NCBI RefSeq assembly: GCF_018324205.1 | Contig: NZ_AP023356.1 | Location: 5,810,001 to 5,874,000, forward strand | Length of the DNA: 64,000 nt | Source of the DNA: Actinoplanes ianthinogenes | GTDB lineage: Bacteria > Actinomycetota > Actinomycetes > Mycobacteriales > Micromonosporaceae | Direction: 5' to 3' | Shown: in pieces, positions 17,747 through 26,756 of the stretch | How positions within the stretch are numbered: the first letter of the stretch is position 1 | Layout of the letters: each line of letters starts with the position of its first letter | Notes under the pieces: model-generated | Databases searched by the model: none | Seen by the model: only the letters and a program-made list of their open reading frames with translations | What the model was told of the DNA's origin: nothing | Made by a program: the position numbers and the translations under genes

Positions 17747-18199
17747 ATGGACGAGCAGCCCCGCTGGTTGACCGATGAGCAGCAGGCATCCTGGCGACGG
17801 CTGGTCGAGGTGCTGGTCAAGGTGCCCGCGGCGCTGGAGGCGCAGCTTCAGCGGGACGCCGGCCTCACCCACATGGGCTACCTGGTGTTGATGACCCTCT
17901 CCGAGCACCCGGATCGCCGCCTGCCGATGAGCCATCTGGCCAAACGCGCGTGCGCCTCGCTGTCCCGGCTCTCCCACGTGGTGGCCCGGCTGGAGCAGCA
18001 GGGCTGGCTCCGCCGGGAGCGGGATCAGCAGGACGGCCGGGTGCAGATCGCGGTGCTCACCGACGCGGGGTACGCCAAGGTGGTGGCCAGCGCGCCGGGG
18101 CACGCCGAGGCGGTCCAGCAGCTGATCTTCGACCGGCTGACCCCGGCGCAGGCCCGGCAGCTCGGCAAGCTGGCCGAGGCGCTGCTGAAAAGTCCGTAG
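17747..18199 (+). CDS. MarR-family transcriptional regulator
   Basis: 150 residues with the MarR winged-helix layout: N-terminal helix (WRRLVEVLVKVPAALEAQL), LTHMGYLVLMTLSEHPDRRLPMSHLAKRA, recognition helix SLSRLSHVVARLEQQGWLRRE, the wing DQQDGRVQIAVLTDAGYAK, and a C-terminal dimerisation helix. MarR proteins are dimeric repressors or activators that respond to small molecules or oxidants. It lies 39 bp upstream of the mycothiol-dependent formaldehyde dehydrogenase on the same strand, so the two are probably co-transcribed and the regulator may sense aldehyde or thiol stress. That link is inferred from position. Confidence 0.88.
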   Translation: MDEQPRWLTDEQQASWRRLVEVLVKVPAALEAQLQRDAGLTHMGYLVLMTLSEHPDRRLPMSHLAKRACASLSRLSHVVARLEQQGWLRRERDQQDGRVQIAVLTDAGYAKVVASAPGHAEAVQQLIFDRLTPAQARQLGKLAEALLKSP

Positions 18200-18238
18200 G
18201 CTCAGTTCCACCGATCAATGGCGAAAGGTGCGTGCGGC

Positions 18239-19324
18239 ATGAGTCAGCGGGTTCGAGGTGTGATCGCCCGGGAGAAGGGCAAGCCGGTCGAGGTGGCCAC
18301 GATCGTGGTGCCCGACCCGGGGCCCGGCGAGGCGGTGGTCCGGGTGCAGACGTGCGGGGTCTGCCACACCGACCTGCACTACCGGGAGGGCGGCATCAAC
18401 GACGACTTCCCGTTCCTGCTCGGGCACGAGGCGGCCGGCGTCGTCGAGGCGGTCGGCGCCGGGGTGACCGACGTGGCGCCCGGCGACTTCGTGGTGCTCA
18501 ACTGGCGTGCCGTCTGCGGCAACTGCCGGGCCTGCGCCAAGGGCAAGCCGTGGTACTGCTTCGCCACCCACAACGCGAAGCAGCGGATGACCCTGGAGGA
18601 CGGCACCGAGCTCTCCCCGGCGCTGGGCATCGGCGCGTTCGTGGAGAAGACGCTGGTGCACGCCGGCCAGTGCACCAAGGTCGACCCGCAGGCCCGGCCG
18701 GCCGCCGTCGGCCTGCTCGGCTGCGGTGTGATGGCCGGCCTGGGCGCGGCGATCAACACCGGCGGGGTGACCCGCGGCGACTCGGTCGCGGTGATCGGCT
18801 GCGGCGGGGTCGGCGACGGCGCGGTGGCCGGCGCGGCGCTGGCCGGGGCCACCACGATCATCGCGATCGACACCGACGACCGGAAACTGGCGTGGGCCCG
18901 CGGTTTCGGCGCCACCCACACCGTCAACGCCCGTGAGCAGGACGTGGTGGAGCGGGTGCGGGAGCTGACCGGTGGCTTCGGCGCCGACGTGGTGATCGAG
19001 GCGGTCGGCCGGCCGGAGACGTACAAGCAGGCCTTTTACGCCCGTGACCTGGCCGGCACCGTGGTGCTGGTCGGCGTGCCCACCCCGGACATGACGATCG
19101 AGCTGCCGCTGCTCGACGTGTTCGGCCGCGGCGGCGCGCTCAAGTCGAGTTGGTACGGCGACTGCCTGCCCAGCCGCGACTTCCCGATGCTGACCGAGCT
19201 GTATCGCCAGGGGCGGCTGGACCTGGACGCCTTCGTCACCGAGGAGATCCCGCTGGACGGGGTGGAGCAGGCGTTCGCCAAGATGCACACGGGCGACGTG
19301 CTGCGCTCGGTCGTCGTCTTTTAA
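18239..19324 (+). CDS. mscR: S-(hydroxymethyl)mycothiol dehydrogenase (zinc alcohol dehydrogenase family)
   Basis: Oxidises the mycothiol-formaldehyde adduct with NAD, the actinobacterial counterpart of glutathione-dependent formaldehyde dehydrogenase; related enzymes also reduce S-nitrosomycothiol. 361 residues. Catalytic-zinc motifs GVCHTDLHYREGG and LGHEAAG, structural-zinc cluster CGNCRACAKGKPWYC, and Rossmann motif VAVIGCGGVGDGAV followed by acidic IAIDTDD (NAD preference). The run DTDDRKLAWARGFGATHTVN and the C-terminal HTGDVLRSVVVF fit the family. ATG 18239 follows GAAAGGTG at normal spacing; an in-frame ATG 18218 has no ribosome-binding site. It follows the MarR gene. The usual neighbouring metallo-hydrolase is absent. 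Confidence 0.93.
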   Translation: MSQRVRGVIAREKGKPVEVATIVVPDPGPGEAVVRVQTCGVCHTDLHYREGGINDDFPFLLGHEAAGVVEAVGAGVTDVAPGDFVVLNWRAVCGNCRACAKGKPWYCFATHNAKQRMTLEDGTELSPALGIGAFVEKTLVHAGQCTKVDPQARPAAVGLLGCGVMAGLGAAINTGGVTRGDSVAVIGCGGVGDGAVAGAALAGATTIIAIDTDDRKLAWARGFGATHTVNAREQDVVERVRELTGGFGADVVIEAVGRPETYKQAFYARDLAGTVVLVGVPTPDMTIELPLLDVFGRGGALKSSWYGDCLPSRDFPMLTELYRQGRLDLDAFVTEEIPLDGVEQAFAKMHTGDVLRSVVVF

Positions 19325-19382
19325 AGAGCCACATTCTTACGGTACGACCGGAGCACGCGCCCCCGGTCGTACGTAAAGGGTC

Positions 19383-20735
19383 TCATCGTGCGTAAGCCGG
19401 AGCCGACCGGTCGGCGAGCAGATCGAGGCAGAGCGCCGCGGTCCAGCTGAACGCCGGCGCACCCAGCCCCTGCCCGGTCTCCGGGTGGAAGTACTCGTAG
19501 TGCCCGTGCTCGTGCACCAGCCGCAGCAGGGCCCGCCGCAGCTCCTCCGCCTCGCCGTGGTGGCCGTGCACCTGCATGCCGCGGCGCAGCAGCCAGTTCA
19601 CGTTGATCCAGATCGGGCCGCGCCAGTACCGGTGGGTGTCGAAGGACGGCGCGGTCCGGTCCGCGCTCGGGGCCGGCAGCCCGAACCGCTCCGACCGGAT
19701 CTCCGTCATGATCGCGTCGGCCTGGCCGGCGGGCAGGTCCGGCAGCATCAACGGGAGCAGACCGCTCACGCAGCGGGCCGGGCTGAGACGGCCGGTGCGG
19801 GCGTCCCGGGCCCGGAACGTCCGGGTGTCCGGGTCCCACAGCCGCCGGGAGACGACCGCGGTGATCTCCCGCGCCCGGTCCCGGTGCCGGCGCGCGTCGG
19901 TGGTCCGCCCGAGCACCCCGGCGATCTGCGCGAGGGCCAGCTCGGCGGTGGCCAGGATGCTGTTGAACCCGGGGCACTCCACCGCGAACGGGTGCCGCTG
20001 CGCCAGCTCGGTGTCCGAGTACCCGCCGTCCCGGTAGTTCAGGACCAGCCCGATGTAGCGGGCGTAGTCCTCGTCGGTGGGCCGCTGCGCGGCGTCCGTG
20101 ACCGCCACGTCGCGGCGCCGGTGCAGCTCCAGCAGTGACATGTCGGCCGGCACCGCGTCCAGCACGGTGTCCCAGGCCGGGCTGTTGTCCAGGCCGGACT
20201 CCCACGGATGCACGATCGCGGCGAGCCCGGTGCCGCCGGCGTCCCTGCGCTCGGCAAGGTATTCCTGCTGGGCCACGAGCCGGGGATAGAGCCAGGCCAG
20301 CTCGGTGCGGGCCTCCGCGACGCAGGCCGCGCCGTGCGCCGACGCGTGCCGGTAGACCTCCCAGGCGGCGAGCGCGTGCAGCGGCGGTTGCACCAGGCCG
20401 GTGCTGCTGCGCGCCCGGCGGCGGCCGTAGGCCGGGACGTTCCAGACGCCCGGCCCGGGGAAGTAGTCGTCCTCGGCGGTGTCCGGGTCGAAGACGATGT
20501 GCGGCACCCGGCCGTCCGGCCACTGCGCCTCGAACAGGCTGCGCAGGTCACGCCAGGCCCGGGTGGGATTGACGTAGGCCAGGCCGACCGCGATGAACGC
20601 GGCGTCCCAGCTCCACTGATGCGGGTAGAGGCGGCGGGACGGGACGGTGTGGTCGCCGGACCAGTTGAGGTCCAGCACCCGGGCCGCGGACTGCCAGAGC
20701 TCGGCGGACAGGTCGGAGACAGCCGGTGCGTACAT
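19383..20735 (-). CDS. MGH1-like / trehalase-fold glycoside hydrolase
   Basis: 450 residues with an (alpha/alpha)6-barrel type glycosidase sequence: LYPHQWSWDAAFIAVGLAYV near the N-terminus, RVPHIVFDP, IVHPWESGLDNSPAWD (the acidic catalytic region of this clan), YWRGPIWINVNWLLRRGM, and FHPETGQGLGAPAFSWTAAL near the end. Relatives include mannosylglycerate hydrolase, GH63 glucosidases and GH37 trehalases. No signal peptide, so a cytosolic compatible-solute or oligosaccharide hydrolase is more likely than a secreted enzyme. Start ATG 20735 has AAAGGG upstream. It is convergent with mscR and stands alone. Substrate unresolved. Confidence 0.85.
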   Translation of the reverse strand: MYAPAVSDLSAELWQSAARVLDLNWSGDHTVPSRRLYPHQWSWDAAFIAVGLAYVNPTRAWRDLRSLFEAQWPDGRVPHIVFDPDTAEDDYFPGPGVWNVPAYGRRRARSSTGLVQPPLHALAAWEVYRHASAHGAACVAEARTELAWLYPRLVAQQEYLAERRDAGGTGLAAIVHPWESGLDNSPAWDTVLDAVPADMSLLELHRRRDVAVTDAAQRPTDEDYARYIGLVLNYRDGGYSDTELAQRHPFAVECPGFNSILATAELALAQIAGVLGRTTDARRHRDRAREITAVVSRRLWDPDTRTFRARDARTGRLSPARCVSGLLPLMLPDLPAGQADAIMTEIRSERFGLPAPSADRTAPSFDTHRYWRGPIWINVNWLLRRGMQVHGHHGEAEELRRALLRLVHEHGHYEYFHPETGQGLGAPAFSWTAALCLDLLADRSAPAYAR

Positions 20736-20866
20736 CGTTGACGTGAGGCCCTTTCGACTGCGGTCGCCGGTTGAACCCCCGCCATCGGGCGTGCCGCGGT
20801 GCATCTGAAGGAACTGCCGGTTGCATCTTCGGTACCCCCGCGCCGAGCGGCGATAGCGGGGTTACC

Positions 20867-21931
20867 TCAGTTCACGTCGATCTCCCGCCAGTGGCGGCTG
20901 GTCTCGCCGGGCAGGTAGGGCGAATCCAGTCGCTTCGCCACCACGCCGGACAACCCCTGCGAACGTGCCGCGTCCCGGGCGAACCGGCCGCCGCCCGGGA
21001 AGAACGGTGGCGTCTGCCAGTGCTCGCCCGCCAGGGCCAGGCCGTCGAGCAACTCGCGGCGCTCGGCGTAGCGGAGGCGTCCGGTGGTCCGGTGCCCGTC
21101 CAGCCACAGCAGGTCGTAGATCAGGAATTGCGCCGGATCGCGGTCCGCCGCCCGTTTCGGATTCCTCGCCCCGACTCGCCGGGCCAGCCGATCCGGGTCC
21201 GGCCGGGCGCCGTCGAACACCACCAGCTCGCCGTCGAGGACCGCCTCGATCGGCGCGAGATCCGGCCCCAGGGCCCGGATCTCGGGAAACACCGCGATCA
21301 GCGGTTCGCCGCCGGGTCCGCCGAGGGTCACTCTCCCGCCATCGACGTACGCCAGAGCACGCTGCCCGGACCAGCGCATCTCGTACCCCCACGCCGCGTC
21401 GTCGCCGGGCAGGGCGCTCGCCCGGGTGGCCAGCATCGGGCGCAGGTCGCCGGGCATCGTCTCCCAGCCGGGCTCGGGTGGGTCCATCCGGCGCACCATC
21501 CAGTCCGCGCCACCGGTCTGGAAGAAGACGTATCGCCCCTTCGTGCGGTCACCGTGAAAGGTGACACTGATCTCGTCGGACCGCCACTTGTCGGAGCGGT
21601 AGGTGCCCTGATCGAAGATGGTCATCCGGCCGCCGCCGTACTCGCCGGCCGGGATCTCGCCGGCGAAGTCCAAGTACTCCAGCGGGTGGTCCTCGGTGTG
21701 TTTGGCCAGGTTGTTGCGGGCCTGGTCACGGGGCAGGCCGCGCGGGACGGCGAACGACACGAGGACGCCGTCGCGTTCCAGCCGGACGTCCCAGTGCAGG
21801 CTGCGGGCGTGGTGCTGCTGGATGACGAAGCGGTGCCGCTCCTCGTCCGGGGTGGCTGTCCCGGCCGGGACCGGTTCGGGCGTGCGGGCGGGATCCCGCT
21901 TCCGGCGGTACTCGTCCAGACGGTCCGGCAT
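20867..21931 (-). CDS. LigD-like protein: 3'-phosphoesterase domain plus degenerate ATP-dependent ligase domain
   Basis: 354 residues. The N-terminal half matches the phosphoesterase domain of bacterial NHEJ LigD: FVIQQHHARSLHWDVRLE with the His (H40/H41) and D48 ligands, and TEDHPLEY with H82, then IPAGEYGGG. The second half resembles the adenylyltransferase domain (LDGELVVFD, FLIYDLLWLDG, GVVAKRLDSPYLPG). The nucleotidyl-lysine motif, normally ExKxDG, reads E184-M-R-W-S-G, so the lysine that accepts AMP is Arg and the Asp is Ser; the usual Glu before GVVAKR is also altered. The OB-fold is missing. Ligation is therefore unlikely; 3'-end healing by the first domain may remain. No Ku or polymerase gene is nearby. 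Confidence 0.88.
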   Translation of the reverse strand: MPDRLDEYRRKRDPARTPEPVPAGTATPDEERHRFVIQQHHARSLHWDVRLERDGVLVSFAVPRGLPRDQARNNLAKHTEDHPLEYLDFAGEIPAGEYGGGRMTIFDQGTYRSDKWRSDEISVTFHGDRTKGRYVFFQTGGADWMVRRMDPPEPGWETMPGDLRPMLATRASALPGDDAAWGYEMRWSGQRALAYVDGGRVTLGGPGGEPLIAVFPEIRALGPDLAPIEAVLDGELVVFDGARPDPDRLARRVGARNPKRAADRDPAQFLIYDLLWLDGHRTTGRLRYAERRELLDGLALAGEHWQTPPFFPGGGRFARDAARSQGLSGVVAKRLDSPYLPGETSRHWREIDVN

Positions 21932-22243
21932 GTACTGATTCTGCCGCCGGATCGCGCGGCCCGGAATTGTCGTACCCCGATGGTTGGGTGTGCGCATGAC
22001 GGGGACCGCTCTTCTGCCGCCGCTCTCACGCCGGGTGATCCGGGCGCGCCGGGCGGTCGCACTCGCCCGCGCCGGCCGCGCGTTCGCCACTGTGGAGCCA
22101 CTCGCCGGAGTGACACCAAAGCGGTCGGATGCACCGAGCGCAGTGCAAATCGGATTCGATGTTGATCGTGGCTTTCCCGTCACGGTGGCTCGCGGTAGTG
22201 TTCTGGCTCCGACGCGTGTCCATCGACAGGAAGGCGTTGGCCG
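21932..22243. other. Divergent promoter region between the LigD-like and monooxygenase genes
   Basis: 312 bp between two divergent starts. A short plus-strand frame (from 21984) has no ribosome-binding site and Arg/Ala-rich composition, so I do not call it. No further structure was recognised. Confidence 0.45.
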
Positions 22244-23350
22244 ATGACCTTGCGCATCCTCGTGGTGGGCGCCGGCATCGCCGGCCTGGCCGCGGCCCGG
22301 GGGCTGCGAGTCGCGGGCTTCCGGCCGGATGTGGTGGAGGCTCTGCCCGCCACCATGAGTCCCAGCGCCGGCATCTATCTGCCCGGCAACGCCTCCCGCG
22401 CGCTGCGCCTGCTCGGCCTCGACGTCCCGCTGCGCCCGCTGGGTGACCTGATCTTCCGGCAGGTCTTCCTGGATGTCCGTGGCCGCCACCTGTTCGAGAT
22501 GGATGTGGCCGGTCTCTGGGCCGGCGTCGGCGAGTCCCGCGCGCTGTCCCGTGCCGATCTCCAGCAGGTGCTGCTCACCGGCGTCGGCGGCGACGTGCGC
22601 TATGACACCGAGGTGCGCGACCTGCAGATCGTCGAGGGCGGCGCCAAGGTCGAGTTCGCCACCGGCGCCATCGCGGAGTATGACGTGGTGATCGGCGCCG
22701 ACGGCCGCCGCTCGACGATCCGGGAGAAGATCGGTCTGGGCGGCCCGGCCACCCCGACCGGGCAGATCGTCTATCGCGCGGTGGTCTCCGGCGGCCCGCC
22801 GCTCACCGACTGGACCGCGGTGCTGGGCAGGCGGGCGCAGTTCGTCGCGATGCCGATGGGCGGCCGCAAGATCTATTGCTACGCCGACGAGACCGCCCCC
22901 GACGCTCCCGACCCGGCCGACCCGCGCGACCGGCTCCAGGAGGTGTTCGGTCAGTTCGGCGGCCCGGTGCCGGCCATCCTCGACCGGGTCGAGAAGGTGT
23001 CGGTCTCCCGGACCGACGAGGTGGTCCTGCCCACCTGGTCCCGCGGGCCGGTGGTGCTGGTCGGCGACGCCGCGCACGCCACCGCGCCGACCCTGGCCCA
23101 GGGCGCCGCGATGTCCTTCGAGGACGGGTTCGTGCTGGGCCAGGAGCTGCGCCGGGCCGAGGCGGACATCCCGGCCGCGCTGCGCGCTTACGAGCAGCGG
23201 CGCCGCCCGCGCTGCGCCGACGTGCGCGACCGCACCCGCGAGCGGGACCGGACCAGGGACGTGCCGCCGTCGCTGCGCGACCCGATGCTGCGCCGCCGCG
23301 GACTCCGGATCTTCACCGATCACTACAAGGGTCTGGTGGCCCCGGTCTAG
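22244..23350 (+). CDS. FAD-dependent monooxygenase (PHBH/UbiH fold)
   Basis: 368 residues. FAD-binding Rossmann motif LVVGAGIAGLAAARGL at residues 6-21, the DG motif VVIGADGRRSTIRE at about 147-160, and the second FAD motif VVLVGDAAHATAPTLAQGAAMSFEDGFVL (split here across about residues 267-295). These define the aromatic-ring hydroxylase family using FAD, NAD(P)H and O2. There is no signal peptide or pathway partner; the substrate is unknown. It starts at ATG 22244 and reads towards ctaD, with a 136-bp gap that probably holds the ctaD promoter. Confidence 0.88.
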   Translation: MTLRILVVGAGIAGLAAARGLRVAGFRPDVVEALPATMSPSAGIYLPGNASRALRLLGLDVPLRPLGDLIFRQVFLDVRGRHLFEMDVAGLWAGVGESRALSRADLQQVLLTGVGGDVRYDTEVRDLQIVEGGAKVEFATGAIAEYDVVIGADGRRSTIREKIGLGGPATPTGQIVYRAVVSGGPPLTDWTAVLGRRAQFVAMPMGGRKIYCYADETAPDAPDPADPRDRLQEVFGQFGGPVPAILDRVEKVSVSRTDEVVLPTWSRGPVVLVGDAAHATAPTLAQGAAMSFEDGFVLGQELRRAEADIPAALRAYEQRRRPRCADVRDRTRERDRTRDVPPSLRDPMLRRRGLRIFTDHYKGLVAPV

Positions 23351-23486
23351 CACACCGAGTTCGTCCAGGGTGGTCCTTTGGTCACCCCGCGACGGCCGAA
23401 AGTCGTCGGGGGACTATTCTGCCAGCGAGGTACGCCCGATCTTCAGGGTGTGCCGAGTGGGACGAACGAGACAACGGAGGCAATTC

Positions 23487-25247
23487 GTGACGACCGTTGC
23501 GCCGTCGCCGATCGCGACCCGTCCATATCCGGTCAGGCGGCAGGTCAAGGGTTCGGCATTCGCCCGGATCCTGCGCACGACGGACGCGAAGCAGATCGGG
23601 ATCATGTACATGATCACCGCCTTCGTGTTCTTCCTGCTCGGCGGCCTCATGGCGCTGCTGATGCGGGCCGAGCTGGCCCGGCCGGGGATGCAGGTCCTCT
23701 CGCCGGAGCAGTTCAACCAGCTGTTCACCATGCACGGCACGATCATGCTGCTGTTCTTCGCCACACCGATCGTGTTCGCCTTCGGCAACTACGTGGTGCC
23801 GATCCAGATCGGCGCGCCCGACGTGTCGTTCCCCCGGCTGAACGCGTTCGCGTACTGGCTCTACCTGTTCGGTGGTCTGATCACCATCGGCGGCTTCCTC
23901 ACCCCGGGTGGCGCCGCCGACTTCGGCTGGTTCGCCTACACGCCGCTGAGCAACTCGCTGCACTCGCCGGGTGTCGGCGGCAACATGTGGGTGGTCGGCC
24001 TGGCCATCTCGGGTCTGGGCACGATCCTCGGCTCGGTGAACCTGATCACCACGATCCTCACCCTGCGCGCACCCGGCATGACCATGTTCCGCATGCCGAT
24101 CATGACCTGGAACATGCTGGTCACGGCGCTGCTCGCGGTGATGGTCTTCCCGTTCCTGGCGGCCGCGCTGTTCGCGCTCGCCGCGGACCGCGTGCTCGGC
24201 GCGCACGTCTTCGACGTGCAGACCGGCGGCCCGATGCTCTGGCAGCACCTCTTCTGGTTCTTCGGCCACCCCGAGGTGTACATCATCGCGTTGCCGTTCT
24301 TCGGCATCATCACCGAGGTCATCCCGGTCTTCAGCCGCAAGCCGGTCTTCGGCTACAAGGGCCTGGTCGCCGCGACCCTGCTGATCGGCGCGCTGTCGAT
24401 GTCGGTGTGGGCGCACCACATGTTCGTCACCGGCCAGGTGCTGCTGCCGTTCTTCAGCTTCCTGAGCTTCCTGATCGCGGTGCCGACCGGCATGAAGTTC
24501 TTCGTCTGGATCGGCACCATGTGGCGCGGCCAGATCAGCTTCGAGGCGCCGATGCTCTTCGCGATCGGCTTCATGGTGACCTTCCTCTTCGGTGGTCTCT
24601 CCGGCGTGCTGCTGGCCGCCCCGCCGATCGACTTCCACGTGTCGGACTCGTACTTCGTGATCGCGCACTTCCACTACGTGCTCTTCGGCACGATCGTGTT
24701 CGCGGTCTTCTCCGGCATCTACTTCTGGTTCCCGAAGATGTTCGGCCGCTACCTGGACGAGCGCCTCGCCAAGGTGCACTTCTGGCTGACCTTCGTCGGC
24801 TTCCACACCACCTTCCTCGTGCAGCACTGGCTGGGCACCAAGGGCATGCCCCGGCGGTACGCGGACTACCTGCCCACCGACGGCTTCACCACGCTGAACA
24901 CGGTCTCCACGATCGGCTCGTTCATCCTGGGCCTGGCCACGCTGCCCTTCCTCTACAACATCTGGAAGTCCTACAAGGTCGGCAAGGTCGCCACGGCCGA
25001 CGACCCGTGGGGCCACGGCAACTCGCTGGAGTGGGCGACCACCACCCCGCCGCCGCTGCGCAACTTCGACCGGATGCCGCGGATCCGTTCCGAGCGGCCC
25101 GCCTTCGACCTGAAGTTCCCGGAGCTCGCGGCCGGTGACCACCAGTCGATCGCCGGCCCGCCGGAGGGCGGCGCCCGGGTGCTGACCCACGAGTCCGACG
25201 GTGGGGCGACCTACCAGGAGGACGTCGAGAGCAACAAGGACCGCTGA
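23487..25247 (+). CDS. ctaD: Cytochrome c oxidase subunit I (aa3 type)
   Basis: Membrane catalytic subunit that reduces O2 to water. 586 residues with 12 predicted helices. Heme a ligand His in FTMHGTIMLL, CuB His and cross-linked Tyr in FWFFGHPEVYIIALP, two further CuB His in VWAHHMF, and the heme a3/heme a His pair in IAHFHYVLFG. The K- and D-channel environments look conserved. GTG 23487 is chosen because ACGGAGG sits six bases upstream and the product then starts VTTVAPSP, as in other actinobacteria. Other oxidase subunits (ctaC, ctaE, ctaF) are not adjacent, which is common for ctaD in this phylum. A strong terminator follows. Confidence 0.97.
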   Translation: MTTVAPSPIATRPYPVRRQVKGSAFARILRTTDAKQIGIMYMITAFVFFLLGGLMALLMRAELARPGMQVLSPEQFNQLFTMHGTIMLLFFATPIVFAFGNYVVPIQIGAPDVSFPRLNAFAYWLYLFGGLITIGGFLTPGGAADFGWFAYTPLSNSLHSPGVGGNMWVVGLAISGLGTILGSVNLITTILTLRAPGMTMFRMPIMTWNMLVTALLAVMVFPFLAAALFALAADRVLGAHVFDVQTGGPMLWQHLFWFFGHPEVYIIALPFFGIITEVIPVFSRKPVFGYKGLVAATLLIGALSMSVWAHHMFVTGQVLLPFFSFLSFLIAVPTGMKFFVWIGTMWRGQISFEAPMLFAIGFMVTFLFGGLSGVLLAAPPIDFHVSDSYFVIAHFHYVLFGTIVFAVFSGIYFWFPKMFGRYLDERLAKVHFWLTFVGFHTTFLVQHWLGTKGMPRRYADYLPTDGFTTLNTVSTIGSFILGLATLPFLYNIWKSYKVGKVATADDPWGHGNSLEWATTTPPPLRNFDRMPRIRSERPAFDLKFPELAAGDHQSIAGPPEGGARVLTHESDGGATYQEDVESNKDR

Positions 25248-25257
25248 GTCCGCCGCG

Positions 25258-25297
25258 AGCGGCCCGCACTCCTCGGAGTGCGGGCCGCTTCGTTTTC
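25258..25297 (+). terminator. Rho-independent terminator of ctaD
   Basis: Perfect 15-bp stem (arms 25258-25272 and 25275-25289) followed by TCGTTTTCC, just after the ctaD stop. It is the clearest intrinsic terminator in the window. Confidence 0.92.
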
Positions 25298-25412
25298 CGG
25301 ATTGTTACGGGCGTTTTTCGGCTGACCGTCGATCGGCGACGTGAGCTGCGCCAAAGCCGTTGGTTTCTGTCGTACCCCTGGGAGAGGATCGGCGGCGGAG
25401 GTCAGGATCGTC

Positions 25413-26756
25413 ATGTTGCTCAAGCCTTACCGGGAAACCCTCGCGCTGCCGAAGATCCCGTCGTTGCTGGTGGTCGCCACGCTGGCCCGCATCCCGATCG
25501 CGGCCGCCGCGGTGGTGCTCACCCTGCACGTCGTCACCGACCTGGGCCGGGGTTACGGCGCGGCCGGCCTGGTCGGCGCGGCGGCGACCATCGGCGGCTC
25601 GCTCGGCGCCCCGGTGATGGGCCGGCTGATCGACCGGCGCGGGCTGCGCCCGGTGCTGGTGCTGACCACCGTCGCCGAGGTGATCTATTGGCTGGTGGCG
25701 CAGGCGCTGCCCTACTGGGCGCTGCTCCCGGTCGCCGTGGTCGGTGGTTTCCTGGCCCTGCCGGCCTTCTCGGTGGCCCGGCAGTCGATCGCCGCGCTGA
25801 CGCCCGAGTCGCATCGGCTGCCCGCGTTCGCCCTCGACTCGATGACCACCGAGCTGTCGTTCATGGCCGGCCCCGCCCTCGGCGTCCTGATCGCGACCAG
25901 CGCGGCCGGCCCGCGCGTCGCCATGCTGACCCTGGCCGGCGGCATCCTCCTGGCCGGCCTCGGCCTGTGGCTGCTCAACCCGCCGACCCGGGCCGAGCAC
26001 GAGGCCCCGGTCTCGGCCGGTGAGCGGGTCGCTCGGCGCGACTGGCTCAAGCCGCGGTTCGTCGCCGTGCTCGCCGTCACGATGGCGGCCACGGTGGTGC
26101 TCTCCGGCACCGACGTGTCGGTGGTGGCCGTGCTGCGGGAGTCCGGCGAGCTCAGCTGGAGCGGTCTGGTGATGTCGCTCTGGGCGTTGTTCTCCCTGGT
26201 CGGCGGTTTCGCCTACGGCACGGTTCGCCGCGGCCTGCCGGTCCTCGCCCTGTTCGTCCCGATGGCGGTGCTGACCGTCCCGGTCGGCCTGGGCGGCTCG
26301 CACTGGTGGCTGCTGGCCCTGTTGCTCATTCCGGCCGGCGCCCTCTGCGCCCCGACCATCACCGCCAGCTCGGCCGCGATCAGCCAGATGATCCCGGCCG
26401 CGGCCCGTGGTGAGGCGATGGGCCTGCACAATTCGGCGCTGACCGTCGGCGTCGCCCTGGGCGGTCCGCTGGCCGGCCTGGCCATCGACTCCCTCGGTCC
26501 GGCCTGGGGCTTCGTCGCCGTCGGCGCCGTCGGCATCCTGGTCGCCCTGCTGGTCCTCCCGGCCGAGCTGCGCCGTCGCCGGGAAACCCCACCGGCTGCC
26601 GATCCGTCCGACACCCTGCCCGCGGCCGGCTCGACCGACCCGGCTTTCGGTGCTCCCGAGGCGTCTGTCTCCGGTGGGGCCGATGCGTCCACGGAGTCCT
26701 CCGTGGGCGGGTCCGGCGCGCTCGCGGCGCCCTCCGTCGCCACGTCCGGGTCGTAG
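25413..26756 (+). CDS. MFS transporter
   Basis: 447 residues with about 12 hydrophobic helices up to residue 390 and the family signature after helix 2 (GAPVMGRLIDRRGLRPVL). Major facilitator proteins move small molecules across the plasma membrane with proton coupling; substrate unknown, though drug-efflux or sugar-efflux type is plausible. ATG 25413 follows GGAGGTCAGG. The last 55 residues form a Ser/Ala/Pro-rich cytosolic tail that is unusual for the family, and the final part of this tail is the first unit of the 66-bp tandem array that continues past the stop. The stop TAG at 26754 lies within a repeat unit. Confidence 0.9.
   Translation: MLLKPYRETLALPKIPSLLVVATLARIPIAAAAVVLTLHVVTDLGRGYGAAGLVGAAATIGGSLGAPVMGRLIDRRGLRPVLVLTTVAEVIYWLVAQALPYWALLPVAVVGGFLALPAFSVARQSIAALTPESHRLPAFALDSMTTELSFMAGPALGVLIATSAAGPRVAMLTLAGGILLAGLGLWLLNPPTRAEHEAPVSAGERVARRDWLKPRFVAVLAVTMAATVVLSGTDVSVVAVLRESGELSWSGLVMSLWALFSLVGGFAYGTVRRGLPVLALFVPMAVLTVPVGLGGSHWWLLALLLIPAGALCAPTITASSAAISQMIPAAARGEAMGLHNSALTVGVALGGPLAGLAIDSLGPAWGFVAVGAVGILVALLVLPAELRRRRETPPAADPSDTLPAAGSTDPAFGAPEASVSGGADASTESSVGGSGALAAPSVATSGS

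Noticed and set aside
20867..21931. Functional NHEJ DNA ligase
   Set aside because: The nucleotidyl lysine is replaced by Arg and the OB-fold is missing.
20867..23353. 828-codon minus-strand frame joining the LigD-like gene to a long upstream extension
   Set aside because: The extension is antisense to the FAD monooxygenase; the family start MPDRLDEYRRK at 21931 is clear.
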